Shown here: positions 44,737-53,257 of the stretch, piece after piece
Position numbering within the stretch: the stretch's first letter is position 1
Layout: every line of letters starts with the position of its first letter
Assembly (NCBI GenBank): GCA_964408805.1
Contig: CAYPAV010000005.1
Span: forward strand, 207,025-271,024
DNA length: 64,000 nucleotides
Origin: CAYPAV01 sp964408805
GTDB lineage: Bacteria; Pseudomonadota; Alphaproteobacteria; UBA8366
Direction: 5' to 3'
Notes under the pieces: generated by a model
Seen by the model: only the letters and a program-made list of their open reading frames with translations
The model's database searches: none
What the model was told of the DNA's origin: nothing
Program-made: the position numbers and the translations under genes

Positions 44737-44844
44737 GACCGGGACCTCCCCATTCAATCTTCTGCCGTGTTCCTATAAGTTAGCGCGATCGGCCGGGTCG
44801 GGCCAACGCTCCCGCGGGCTGGCCAGCCGGCAACCCCACATTAA

Positions 44845-46233
44845 ATGTCTAGGACCATGACCGACACGCAATCAAATCCGACCTCGCTTCGCGTACCGGA
44901 CCCCGGTATCCGAGCGCTTTTCACCCAGGACGCCCGCTGGCAGGCCTGGCTCGACGTCGAGGCCGCGCTAGCCAAGGCCGAGGCCGAACTCGGCATGATC
45001 CCGGCCGAAGCGGCCGAGGAAATCACCCGAAAATGCGACCTGTCCCTGATCGACCGCGATAGTCTGATGGAAGGCTTTCGCCGCACCGCGCATCCGTTGG
45101 TGCCGCTGGTCTGGGAGCTCTCCGAGATCTGTGACGGGGATGCCGGGAACTATGTTCATTGGGGCGCGACCACGCAGAACATCACCCAAACGGGCGACCT
45201 GTTGCTGCTGCGAAAGGCGCACCGGATCTTCCTGGGTCAAATTGCGGCGATCCTGGAGCCGATGGCCGATCTCGCCGAACGCTCCAAGGACATGGCCCTG
45301 CCGGGACGCACCCACGGCCAGCACGCGGTGCCGGCGACCTATGGGTTGAAGGTCGCGATCTGGATCGACGAGCTCTCGCGCCATGTCGAGCGTTTGCATC
45401 AGGCGGAACCGCGAATTTTCCAAGCACTGCTCGGCGGGGCCGCCGGGACCGTCGCCTCCTTCGGCGAGGAGGGACTCGAGGTACAGGCTCGCATGGCGGC
45501 CCATCTCGACATGCCGGCCATGGCGGTGCCGGCCCGTAGCATCATGGACCATCTGGCCGAGCAAATCATGCTGCTGGCCATGCTGGCCGCTACCTGCGGG
45601 AAGATCGGGCATGAGATCTACACCCAGATGAAGCAGGAATTCGGCGAGGTCGAGGAACCGATCAGCCCCGGCACCGTCGGGAGCTCCACCATGCCGCAGA
45701 AGCGGAACCCGCATTTCTCGCAGGATGTGATGGCCTATACGGCCCAGGTCCGCACCATGGTGCCGCTGGCCCTCGAAGCGATCATGACCGAGCATGAGGC
45801 CAATCGGCAGACCTCGCTGATGATGCGGACCGCGCAAAGCGACGTCTGCGGCCTCGTTGGCGATATTCTGGAACGCGTCCGCATGCTCATCGAGGGGTTG
45901 GAGCTGAAGCCCGAACGCATGCGGGCCAATCTCGACCTGATGGACGGTCTGATCATGGCGGAACCGATGATGCTGTCGCTCGGCGAGCATATCGGACGCC
46001 AGGAAGCCCATGACGTGGTCTATGACGCGGCCCAGGCGGCGGCGACCGGCGAGACGCCGTTCCGGGACCTTCTGGCCGCCGATCCAAGGGTGACCGATCA
46101 CCTGTCCACCGACGCGATTGCGGACCTCCTGGACCCCACGCAGTACACCGGCCTTTGCGCCGAGATGGCGGTCTCCCAGGCTGGCCGCGCCCGCGAGGTC
46201 GCGAGAGATATCCGACGCGAAATCGGAATATAG
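44845..46233 (+). CDS. Fumarase/aspartase-superfamily lyase, adenylosuccinate lyase or cycloisomerase-like
   Basis: The protein has 462 residues. Superfamily motifs are clear: 'GRTHGQHAVPATYG' and the signature loop 'GSSTMPQKRNPH'. The length suits adenylosuccinate lyase and 3-carboxymuconate cycloisomerase-like enzymes. The context of acid catabolism, with no purine genes nearby, argues for a catabolic lyase rather than housekeeping PurB (inference). Two starts are possible, 44845 or 44857; neither has a strong SD. It is divergent from the E1 fusion gene. Confidence 0.85.
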   Translation: MSRTMTDTQSNPTSLRVPDPGIRALFTQDARWQAWLDVEAALAKAEAELGMIPAEAAEEITRKCDLSLIDRDSLMEGFRRTAHPLVPLVWELSEICDGDAGNYVHWGATTQNITQTGDLLLLRKAHRIFLGQIAAILEPMADLAERSKDMALPGRTHGQHAVPATYGLKVAIWIDELSRHVERLHQAEPRIFQALLGGAAGTVASFGEEGLEVQARMAAHLDMPAMAVPARSIMDHLAEQIMLLAMLAATCGKIGHEIYTQMKQEFGEVEEPISPGTVGSSTMPQKRNPHFSQDVMAYTAQVRTMVPLALEAIMTEHEANRQTSLMMRTAQSDVCGLVGDILERVRMLIEGLELKPERMRANLDLMDGLIMAEPMMLSLGEHIGRQEAHDVVYDAAQAAATGETPFRDLLAADPRVTDHLSTDAIADLLDPTQYTGLCAEMAVSQAGRAREVARDIRREIGI

Positions 46234-46251
46234 GGGTGGGCGGGGCGCCTC

Positions 46252-46668
46252 ATGATCAAAACATGGTCGCGCCTGATCCTTCTGATGACGCTGCTATTGC
46301 CGGCAACGGCGGCGGCGGGACCCTGCGGCAATGTGTTCGAGAAAGCGGCCACGCTGAAACGAAAGCCCCTCCCCATCAAGGCGGACGGGTTGGCCTGCCG
46401 GAGTCTGGGGGACGGTCCAAAGGGTTACCGGCTGCAATGCCTCGGCAAACCGCTGCCGGGCGCCAAGGTGCGGGAAGTCGCCCGGCGCTGGTCGCGATGC
46501 CTGGAGGGCGGCGGATTCGGTCAGGCCGAGCGCGGGCACGGCGAGAGCATCCGCATCACCGAGTTCCGCCACGTCGGCCGGCGCATCGTCTGCACGATGA
46601 TCCGTAAGGCAACCGACGAGGGTGCGGAGACGTGGCGGATCAAGATGACATGCTACGGCCCGCGCTGA
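46252..46668 (+). CDS. Small exported Cys-rich protein, unknown function
   Basis: The protein has 138 residues with a signal peptide (about 1-22, ending A-A-A). The mature part has six Cys, suggesting disulfides in the periplasm. No family recognised. It lies 18 bases after the lyase gene and 25 bases before the cyclase gene, so it is probably co-transcribed although its role in that pathway is unclear. Confidence 0.65.
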   Translation: MIKTWSRLILLMTLLLPATAAAGPCGNVFEKAATLKRKPLPIKADGLACRSLGDGPKGYRLQCLGKPLPGAKVREVARRWSRCLEGGGFGQAERGHGESIRITEFRHVGRRIVCTMIRKATDEGAETWRIKMTCYGPR

Positions 46669-46693
46669 CGCGAATTGGCGAGAGGGAGCGACC

Positions 46694-47470
46694 ATGACCC
46701 GCCGCATCGTCGATCTATCGATCCCGCTTGAGAACGAGGTGATCTCCGACCCAGCGCCGTTCCATCCCCGGATCGACTATATCGACCACGAGCAATCGGT
46801 GGCCCAGCTTTCGGGCTTCTTTCCGGGCCTTGGGGCCGACGATCTGCCGGATGGCGAGGCCTGGGCAATCGAGCGCATCGAGCTGATTACCCATAACGGC
46901 ACACATCTGGACGCCCCCTACCACTTCGCCAGCACGATGGACGGCGGCAAACGGGCGATTACGATCGACGAGGTGCCGCTGGAATGGTGTTTTCAGGCAG
47001 GCGTGAAGCTCGATTTCCGCGAGCTGGCGGATGGTCACGTGGTCTCGGCGGCGGAGGTCGAGGCCGAACTCGACCGCATCGGCCATGACCTCCGGCCGCT
47101 CGACATCGTCGTCGTCAACACGCGGGCGGGGCCCGCCTATGGATCCGACGATTACGTCGCCGCCGGCTGCGGCATGGGCCGGGAGGCCACCCTCTATCTG
47201 CTGGAGCGCGGCGTCCGGGTCACCGGCACGGACGGCTGGTCCTGGGACGCGCCCTTCGGCCATACCCAGACGCGCTATGCCGAGACCGGCGACCCCTCGA
47301 TCATCTGGGAGGGCCACAAGGCGGGGCGCGAGATCGGCTACTGTCATCTTGAAAAGCTCCACAATTTGGAAGCTCTCCCCGCGACCGGCTTCGAGATCGC
47401 TTGCTTTCCGGTCAAGATCAAGGCCGCCTCGGCCGGCTGGACTCGCGCCGTGGCGATTTTCGAGGGGTAG
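46694..47470 (+). CDS. Cyclase-family metal-dependent hydrolase (kynurenine formamidase-like)
   Basis: The protein has 258 residues. The metal-binding signature H-x-G-T-H-x-D-x-P-x-H is present as 'HNGTHLDAPYHF' (about 73-84). The family includes kynurenine formamidase, isatin hydrolase and polyketide cyclase-like enzymes, and opens amide or lactone rings in the cytosol. The SD gagagggag precedes the ATG. No kynurenine genes are nearby, so the substrate is open. Confidence 0.88.
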   Translation: MTRRIVDLSIPLENEVISDPAPFHPRIDYIDHEQSVAQLSGFFPGLGADDLPDGEAWAIERIELITHNGTHLDAPYHFASTMDGGKRAITIDEVPLEWCFQAGVKLDFRELADGHVVSAAEVEAELDRIGHDLRPLDIVVVNTRAGPAYGSDDYVAAGCGMGREATLYLLERGVRVTGTDGWSWDAPFGHTQTRYAETGDPSIIWEGHKAGREIGYCHLEKLHNLEALPATGFEIACFPVKIKAASAGWTRAVAIFEG

Positions 47471-47537
47471 CATGGCGCTAGCGAAGCAATTTCGGCGGTT
47501 TAGGTTTGAATTCCCATTAAGGTGAAAGGCAATAAAG

Positions 47538-47978
47538 ATGAGTGATTGGAGCCAGGCGAAAAGGCCCATTCCCGTTCCGGATCAATGGACGAAACCTTTT
47601 TGGGACGCCGCCAAGCGGGAAGTGCTGGAGCTGCAGCGATGTCAGAGTTGCGGCCATTTCCAGCATCCGCCCTATCCAACTTGCGTGAATTGCATGTCCA
47701 TCGACTTGAAGTTCGAACAGGTCGGCGGCGCGGGCGTTATTTACGCCTATACCATCATGTATCACGACGGCGACAAGAGGTTCGCGGGGGCCATACCCTA
47801 TGCCAGCATCATCGTGGAGTTGGATGACGCGCCGGGGGCACTCATGGCCGGCAATCTGCTCGGCGCGCCCTACACGGAAGCGAAGGTGGGACGCCGCGTC
47901 GAGATGGTCTTCGAGCCCCTGAACGACGACATCACCTTGCCGCAGTTTCGCTTGGCAAGCACGACACCGGCCGAGTAA
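47538..47978 (+). CDS. DUF35/OB-fold zinc-ribbon acyl-CoA-binding protein
   Basis: The protein has 146 residues. A rubredoxin-like zinc ribbon with four Cys, 'CQSCGHFQHPPYPTCVNC' (about 35-52), is followed by an OB-fold domain with 'GAGVIYAYTIMYHDG'. Such proteins are obligate partners of thiolase-like enzymes and aldolases that act on long acyl-CoA. The thiolase-like gene follows after 14 bases, the standard arrangement. Confidence 0.9.
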   Translation: MSDWSQAKRPIPVPDQWTKPFWDAAKREVLELQRCQSCGHFQHPPYPTCVNCMSIDLKFEQVGGAGVIYAYTIMYHDGDKRFAGAIPYASIIVELDDAPGALMAGNLLGAPYTEAKVGRRVEMVFEPLNDDITLPQFRLASTTPAE

Positions 47979-47992
47979 GGGAGAAGATCCAG

Positions 47993-49177
47993 ATGTGGGA
48001 CAACCGATGCAAGGTCGCGGTCAGCGGTGTTGGATACTCGAAGGCCACGCGGTCGGCCGACATCCCGCTGGCGGCTCACACCCTGGACGCGGTCAAGGAC
48101 GCGGTGGCGGATTCAGGGCTGGAGATGTCCGATATCGACGGACTGTCGACCTATCCCGAATTGCCCGCGACCGGGCATGCCGAGGTCGACGGGATCTCCG
48201 TCGTCTCCGTCAACTGCATGATGGCGATGCTGAAGCTGCCCAACCTGACCTGGCACATTCAGGTCGGCACGACGAATATCGGCGGCGCGGTGCAACAAGC
48301 GACGAACGCGTTGCTGGCCGGTGTCTGCAAATATGCGGTGGTGTGGCGGGCGATGCACAATCCGCGCGGCACCTACCAAAACCTGCCCGGCACCGAGGCG
48401 CACGGCGCCACGCAATTCACCGCACCCTTCGGTTTCGGCGGACCGGGGCAGGGCATGGCGGTCGCCTACACCCGCTGGCTGGAGACGCACAATCAAGATC
48501 GCGAGAAAATGGCGACGCTTGCGATCACCCAGCGCCGCCACACGCAGCACAATCCGCATGCCTATTTCCATGGCACGCCGTTGACGAAGGAGGACTATCT
48601 GTCCTCTAGGATGGTCGCCTATCCGTTCTGCCTGTTCGATTGCGACATCCCGGTGCAGGGGGCGGTCGCGATCGTGTTGACGACGGCGGAGCGGGCCAGG
48701 GACCTGAAGCCGAAACCGGCCTATTTGGCGGGCTATGGGCAGCGGCTCCATTTCGAGGTGGCGGGCCGGATCGGCAGTCTGAGCAGCTATATGGAAGGGG
48801 GGAGCAGTTCCTCCCAACTGACCTGGGAGCGGTCCGGTTTTTCGCCGAAGGATGTCGATGTAGCACAGATCTATGACGGGTTTTCCGCCTCCGTGATCTA
48901 CGGCTTGGAATCTTACGGCTTCTGCGGGGAAGGCGAGGCGCTGGACTTTATCCAGGATGGCCGGATCGAACTCGACGGCGAACTCCCGCTCAATACCTTC
49001 GGCGGCAGCCTCGGCACCGGGCGCATACACGGGTTGTGGCATATCATCGAAGGCGCGCTGCAAGCTTCGGGACGGGCGGGGAGCCGGCAGGTGAAGGACG
49101 CCAATGTCTCCTTCGTCGGCGCCAGCGCTCCCATCGTGACCGGCACCACCTTCATTTTCGTGGGCGATCCGTATTAA
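47993..49177 (+). CDS. Thiolase-superfamily (SCP-x/Ltp-like) protein
   Basis: The protein has 394 residues. It has the thiolase fold, with 'QIYDGFSASVIYGLESYGFC' and 'NTFGGSLGTGRIHGLWHI' in the C-terminal half. The usual nucleophilic Cys segment is replaced by 'GTTNIGGAVQQA' with no Cys, so Claisen thiolysis is unlikely; Ltp-type aldolases with DUF35 partners show the same loss. It most probably performs a retro-aldol cleavage of an acyl-CoA. It overlaps the convergent CoA-transferase gene by four bases. Confidence 0.85.
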   Translation: MWDNRCKVAVSGVGYSKATRSADIPLAAHTLDAVKDAVADSGLEMSDIDGLSTYPELPATGHAEVDGISVVSVNCMMAMLKLPNLTWHIQVGTTNIGGAVQQATNALLAGVCKYAVVWRAMHNPRGTYQNLPGTEAHGATQFTAPFGFGGPGQGMAVAYTRWLETHNQDREKMATLAITQRRHTQHNPHAYFHGTPLTKEDYLSSRMVAYPFCLFDCDIPVQGAVAIVLTTAERARDLKPKPAYLAGYGQRLHFEVAGRIGSLSSYMEGGSSSSQLTWERSGFSPKDVDVAQIYDGFSASVIYGLESYGFCGEGEALDFIQDGRIELDGELPLNTFGGSLGTGRIHGLWHIIEGALQASGRAGSRQVKDANVSFVGASAPIVTGTTFIFVGDPY

Positions 49178-51777
49178 AAAACGCCGTCCGCCGCCAATTC
49201 CTCGATCTCCTTCGACGACATGCCGAGCAGCTCGCCATAGACATATTCGTTGTCTTCGCCATAGCAGGGCGCCCCGCGGTCGATGCGGCCGCCCGCATAA
49301 GCCGGACTCTCGCTCAACTTGACCGGCACTTCCGCGACCGGCCACCGTCCGATCTTGGTGCCCGTCACCTCGGTCAGCCATTCGAGGGCGATCAGCTGCG
49401 GGTCGTTGTCGCAGCGATCCTCGGCCGTCTGACACACCCCCGCCGGAACGCCCGCCTTCTGCAGGGCCTCCATCATCCGGCGTCCATCGCCCAGCTTTGT
49501 CCATTGTCCGACCGCTTCGTCGAGGGCATCCTGGTTCGCCAATCGGGAGTTGAGATCGGCGAATCGGCTGTCCGCGGCCCAATCCGAACGCTCCGCTATG
49601 TCGCAGAGGGCGCGCCATTCGCCCTCATCGAAACAAGCGATGGCGAGCCAATTATCCTCTCCGGCACAGGGATAGACGCCGTGGGGTGCCGCCGGCTTGT
49701 TCGGGGAGCGGTTGCCGGTGCGGGTCCAGACACGGCCATTCGCCGACCAATCGAGCATCGTCGTGCCGTTGATGAACAGCCCGACCTCGGTCTGCGAGGC
49801 GTCGATCCATTGTCCCGCGCCGGTGCGTTCCCGGTGGTACAGCGCGCTCAGCATCGCCAGCGCGAAGCTATAAGCGCCCATCCAATCCAGGTAGGAATAG
49901 CCCCAACCCGCGGGCATCGCCGGTTCGGGCAGACCGGACATCTCGGACAGGCCCGAGAAGGAATTGGCGATCGGCCCGACCGTCCGGAAGCGGCCATAGG
50001 TTCCCTGCGCGCCCATCCCGGACTGTTGCACGTAGATGATATCCGGCTTGATCTCCTTCAGCGCATCGTAGCCAAGCCCCCAACTGTCCAGCACGCCGGG
50101 GGAGAAGCCCTCGGCGACGATATCGGACATTGCCACCAGCTTGCGGGCGATTTCCAATCCCTTTGGATGGCGGACGTTGAGCGAAATTCCCCGCTTGCCG
50201 GGGTTCTTGTTGTTGAATTGCCCGCCCATGTCGGAATCCGTCACCCCCTTGATGGGCGCGGTCGCTTTTTTGCGCGCTTCGCGACCGCCGACCGGGGCCA
50301 TCGAGGCCATGCGGGTATCGGAATGGCTCTTCAGTTCGACCTTGAGGCTCTCGGCCCCGAACGCACTCATGAAACGCGTCCCGCCGGCCGAAGCCAGAAA
50401 CCAGGTGAAGTCCAATATACGAATGCCGTCGAGGGCAAACGGCTTTCCGCGCCTCGATGGCTCTCCGGTCCGCGACGGCTTGGCCTTCGCACAGATAACC
50501 GGCGTGGAGCTCGCGAAAGGCGTGTCCACGGTGTCCGCGTCTTCGTTCAGCAGCGGCGCCCGCCGGCCTATCGACCAGGCGGTCGCTGTGCCGATCCATT
50601 TGCTCGTCGCGTAGCGGAAGGATTGGCCAAGCTCGGGATGCTCGATATCGGCGCAGCTTTTTCGTTCGAGCCAATGCGGGTCCAAGGCATTCTCGTGCGG
50701 TTTCCGCAGCGGCGCCCAGAGCATGCCCAGCTCCTGTGCTTCCCGCCACGGCACGTTGTCATAGGTAAAATTCCGCACGAAGCGTTGCATGGCTTCCATG
50801 CCCTTGTCCCGCTTCTCCTTTACGGGCCCGGTTCCGGGAACGAAGCGGCCGCCTGTCGAAAGATCGCTCTTCTCGGGGTCCATGCCCGACTCGATGCCAT
50901 AACGGTCGAGCAGTTCGATGAGGCGATCCCCGTCGCCCGGCCTCGTACCCAGGCTCGCCATGACCCAGCGGCCGTCTTTCGTGTGGGCGATCGTGGGATG
51001 CGGCGTTATCGTCTCGCGGGCATGACGGCAGGTTTGACGCAAGACCGGCGAGCGCCGCATCACCCAGGACATGAGATCGACCTCGGTGCATTTCGAGACC
51101 GCTTCATGAACGGCACAGGAAACCTTCTGACCTTTGCCGGTGCGGAAGCGATAGATCAGGGCCGCGATGATCGCCATCGCAAGCTGCTCGCCGGTGACGT
51201 GATAGGCGTGCCACATTTGCGGCGCGATCGGCGGCAGGTCGTATTTCCCGTCTGGTGTGGGATCGTAGCCGCAATTCATCATGACGCCGCCCAGTGCCAG
51301 ATGCACGAGGTCGGAACCCTTGAAGTCGCGCCAAGGCCCGTGATCCCCAAAGGGTGTCACGCGCGCCTGGATCAGGGCCGGAAACCGCGCTTCCAGGGTT
51401 TTCGCGCCCAATCCCACCGCATCGAGTTCTCCATTGCCCGTGGACTCCAAGAAGATATCGGCGGAAGCCAGAAGCGATTCGAACTGCGTACGGTCTTTTT
51501 CCCGGTCGAGGTCAAGCTCGACGGAGCGCTTGCCCCGGTTGTATTGCCAAAAGAACAAGGACCCCTCGGGATCGGTCTGGTCGTTGTGGAAAGGTCCGAT
51601 ATGGCGGGTGGGACTGCCGCCCGGCGGCTCGACCTTGACGACGTCGGCGCCCAGGCCCGCCAGGGTCAGCCCGCAATATTCCGCCTGTTCGTCGGCCAGT
51701 TCGATGACACGGATACCCGATAAGACCCCTGGAAGCGGCACTTCGTCATCGGTGGAACGTATTTCTTTTGCGGCCAT
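49174..51777 (-). CDS. Double-domain CaiB/BaiF CoA-transferase fusion
   Basis: The protein has 867 residues, twice the normal family length. Two complete CoA-transferase domains (about 14-410 and 445-860) each start with the family strand ('GVLSGIRVIEL' and 'ALDGIRILDF'). The catalytic Asp is present in the second domain (Asp631, 'YLDWMGAY'), but the matching position in the first is Tyr192 ('HAYHVTGEQ'). Since family III enzymes work as interlocked dimers, the fusion may be a pseudodimer with one active site. The ATG at 51777 is preferred over a TTG at 51828. Confidence 0.9.
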   Translation of the reverse strand: MAAKEIRSTDDEVPLPGVLSGIRVIELADEQAEYCGLTLAGLGADVVKVEPPGGSPTRHIGPFHNDQTDPEGSLFFWQYNRGKRSVELDLDREKDRTQFESLLASADIFLESTGNGELDAVGLGAKTLEARFPALIQARVTPFGDHGPWRDFKGSDLVHLALGGVMMNCGYDPTPDGKYDLPPIAPQMWHAYHVTGEQLAMAIIAALIYRFRTGKGQKVSCAVHEAVSKCTEVDLMSWVMRRSPVLRQTCRHARETITPHPTIAHTKDGRWVMASLGTRPGDGDRLIELLDRYGIESGMDPEKSDLSTGGRFVPGTGPVKEKRDKGMEAMQRFVRNFTYDNVPWREAQELGMLWAPLRKPHENALDPHWLERKSCADIEHPELGQSFRYATSKWIGTATAWSIGRRAPLLNEDADTVDTPFASSTPVICAKAKPSRTGEPSRRGKPFALDGIRILDFTWFLASAGGTRFMSAFGAESLKVELKSHSDTRMASMAPVGGREARKKATAPIKGVTDSDMGGQFNNKNPGKRGISLNVRHPKGLEIARKLVAMSDIVAEGFSPGVLDSWGLGYDALKEIKPDIIYVQQSGMGAQGTYGRFRTVGPIANSFSGLSEMSGLPEPAMPAGWGYSYLDWMGAYSFALAMLSALYHRERTGAGQWIDASQTEVGLFINGTTMLDWSANGRVWTRTGNRSPNKPAAPHGVYPCAGEDNWLAIACFDEGEWRALCDIAERSDWAADSRFADLNSRLANQDALDEAVGQWTKLGDGRRMMEALQKAGVPAGVCQTAEDRCDNDPQLIALEWLTEVTGTKIGRWPVAEVPVKLSESPAYAGGRIDRGAPCYGEDNEYVYGELLGMSSKEIEELAADGVF

Positions 51778-51866
51778 GAATTCTTTCCCGTTGAATACCG
51801 CGGGGCGACGCGCCTCGGCATGATTCAAAAGTTCCCAAAATGCCTGTCGTGCATCCGAAGCTCCGC

Positions 51867-52418
51867 CTACCGGCGGCTCAGGCGCAGTTCGACGGCATCC
51901 TCGACCGAGAAGGCGCGGTGGGGTTGGAATCGGAATTGGCGTTCGAGCTCATAGGCATCGCGTTCGAGCGGGATCGAGAAATAGTCGAATCCGTTCGAAG
52001 CCCAACCCTGGACGTATTGGCGGATGAACGCCTCGGCGCCGAGGTAATCGTACTGCGCGGCGTGAACGCATTCATGAAACAGCAGCGACATCAGATCCGC
52101 TTCCTTAAAATAGGCATCCGAGAGCAGGATCGTGTCGACGAAGGTGATCCCGGACATGCGCGAGAAATCGATCGGTATCTCGCCCTCCAATCCCTCGAGG
52201 AAGCCATAGAAGCTGGGGTTCTCGATCTCCGGCACGTGTCGGAACCGCACCCTCTCCAAGGTTGCGTCGCGGAAGAAGGGGGCGATCAGGCCGCTTTCCG
52301 GCAGCGGCAAGGGAAAGGCCTCCGGCCGATGGGCATCGCGCTGGGTCGTGACCCATTCCGCGCCCTTCTCGATCAAAACGTCGAGAAGCTCGGTTGATTT
52401 CAGGCTCGGCCGGAACAT
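51867..52418 (-). CDS. Putative zinc metallopeptidase-like protein (HExxH)
   Basis: The protein has 183 residues, no signal peptide. A zinc-binding motif H-E-C-V-H (115-119) lies in 'LLFHECVHAAQYDYLG', and a candidate third ligand Glu157 follows in 'LERDAYELE', the pattern of gluzincins. No family is certain and the rest is not recognised. It lies next to a crotonase gene in the same direction, with a gap of a few bases. It may be a housekeeping peptidase remnant or a protein with only structural zinc. Confidence 0.6.
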   Translation of the reverse strand: MFRPSLKSTELLDVLIEKGAEWVTTQRDAHRPEAFPLPLPESGLIAPFFRDATLERVRFRHVPEIENPSFYGFLEGLEGEIPIDFSRMSGITFVDTILLSDAYFKEADLMSLLFHECVHAAQYDYLGAEAFIRQYVQGWASNGFDYFSIPLERDAYELERQFRFQPHRAFSVEDAVELRLSRR

Positions 52419-52424
52419 CGCGGT

Positions 52425-53219
52425 TTAGCTTCCGGTGAAAACGGGCTTCCGCTTTTCCATGAAGGCTTCGCGTCCTTCCTTGTAGTCGTTGCTGTCGAAG
52501 CAAAGCTTGCCGATGCGCGAGATTTCCTCGAGATCGCGCGCATCCGGGTCCTTCAGAAGCTCGCCGATCGTGTGTTTCGAGGCCATGATCGACAGCGGTG
52601 CGTTCTCGCAAATGGCGTCCGCGATCTGGCGCACGCTGGCTTCCAGCTCATCCACCGGCACGACGCGGTTGATCAGACCGATGCCTTGGGCTTCCGCAGC
52701 ATTCAGCCGGCGCGCCGTGTACATGATCTCGGCCGCGAACGCGGGTCCGACCAAATGCACCAGCTTGCTCAAGCCGTCGAGCCCATAGGCGATACTCAGC
52801 CGGGCCGCAGGAATGCCGAACTGCGAATCATCGCTGGCGATCCTCATATCGGCCGCCATCGCCACCGCCATGCCGCCGCCGAGACAAAAGCCGCGGATCA
52901 TCGCAACCAAGGGCTTCTTCATATTGCCGAGCCGCGCGCGGGCCCCTTCGGAAATCTTGGCGTAATTGGCGGCCGCCGCCGCATCGCTCCGCTGTGCCTT
53001 GAACTCCGAGATATCGGCGCCCGACACGAACGCCTTGTCGCCGGCCCCCTTCATGACGACGACGCGGATATCGTCATCCGCCTCGAAGTCGTCGAGGATG
53101 GTCTCGATCGCCGCCCACATCTCCAACGAGGTGGCGTTGCGGCGGGCCGGATTATTGAAGATCATCCAGCCGATGCCGCCCTCCTTCTCGGCGATCATCT
53201 TTTCGGTCTCGAGTTTCAT
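52425..53219 (-). CDS. Crotonase-family protein
   Basis: The protein has 264 residues. The oxyanion segments 'FVSGADISEF' (64-73) and 'GFCLGGGMAVAMAAD' (110-124) are present. Both catalytic Glu positions of true enoyl-CoA hydratases are Ala (Ala118 and Ala138), so a hydratase role is unlikely; such members often act as decarboxylases, isomerases or hydrolases. It is six bases from the zinc-motif gene and lies downstream of a CoA-transferase gene in the same direction, forming a likely three-gene operon. Confidence 0.85.
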   Translation of the reverse strand: MKLETEKMIAEKEGGIGWMIFNNPARRNATSLEMWAAIETILDDFEADDDIRVVVMKGAGDKAFVSGADISEFKAQRSDAAAAANYAKISEGARARLGNMKKPLVAMIRGFCLGGGMAVAMAADMRIASDDSQFGIPAARLSIAYGLDGLSKLVHLVGPAFAAEIMYTARRLNAAEAQGIGLINRVVPVDELEASVRQIADAICENAPLSIMASKHTIGELLKDPDARDLEEISRIGKLCFDSNDYKEGREAFMEKRKPVFTGS

Positions 53220-53257
53220 GTCGTCCCCTATGCGTTGATGTCTATGCGGTCTTTGGC

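Noticed and set aside
42574..44778. 734-codon plus-strand open frame
   Set aside because: Lies entirely opposite the E1 alpha-beta fusion, which has clear ThDP motifs; the frame is an antisense shadow.
44760..44844. GC-rich palindromic stretch between the E1 fusion and the lyase gene
   Set aside because: Short self-complementary pieces such as gctggccagc are expected by chance in this base composition and there is no T-run or known motif.
49036..51723. 895-codon plus-strand open frame
   Set aside because: Antisense to the fused CoA-transferase; its His/Arg/Asp-rich text shows no family pattern.
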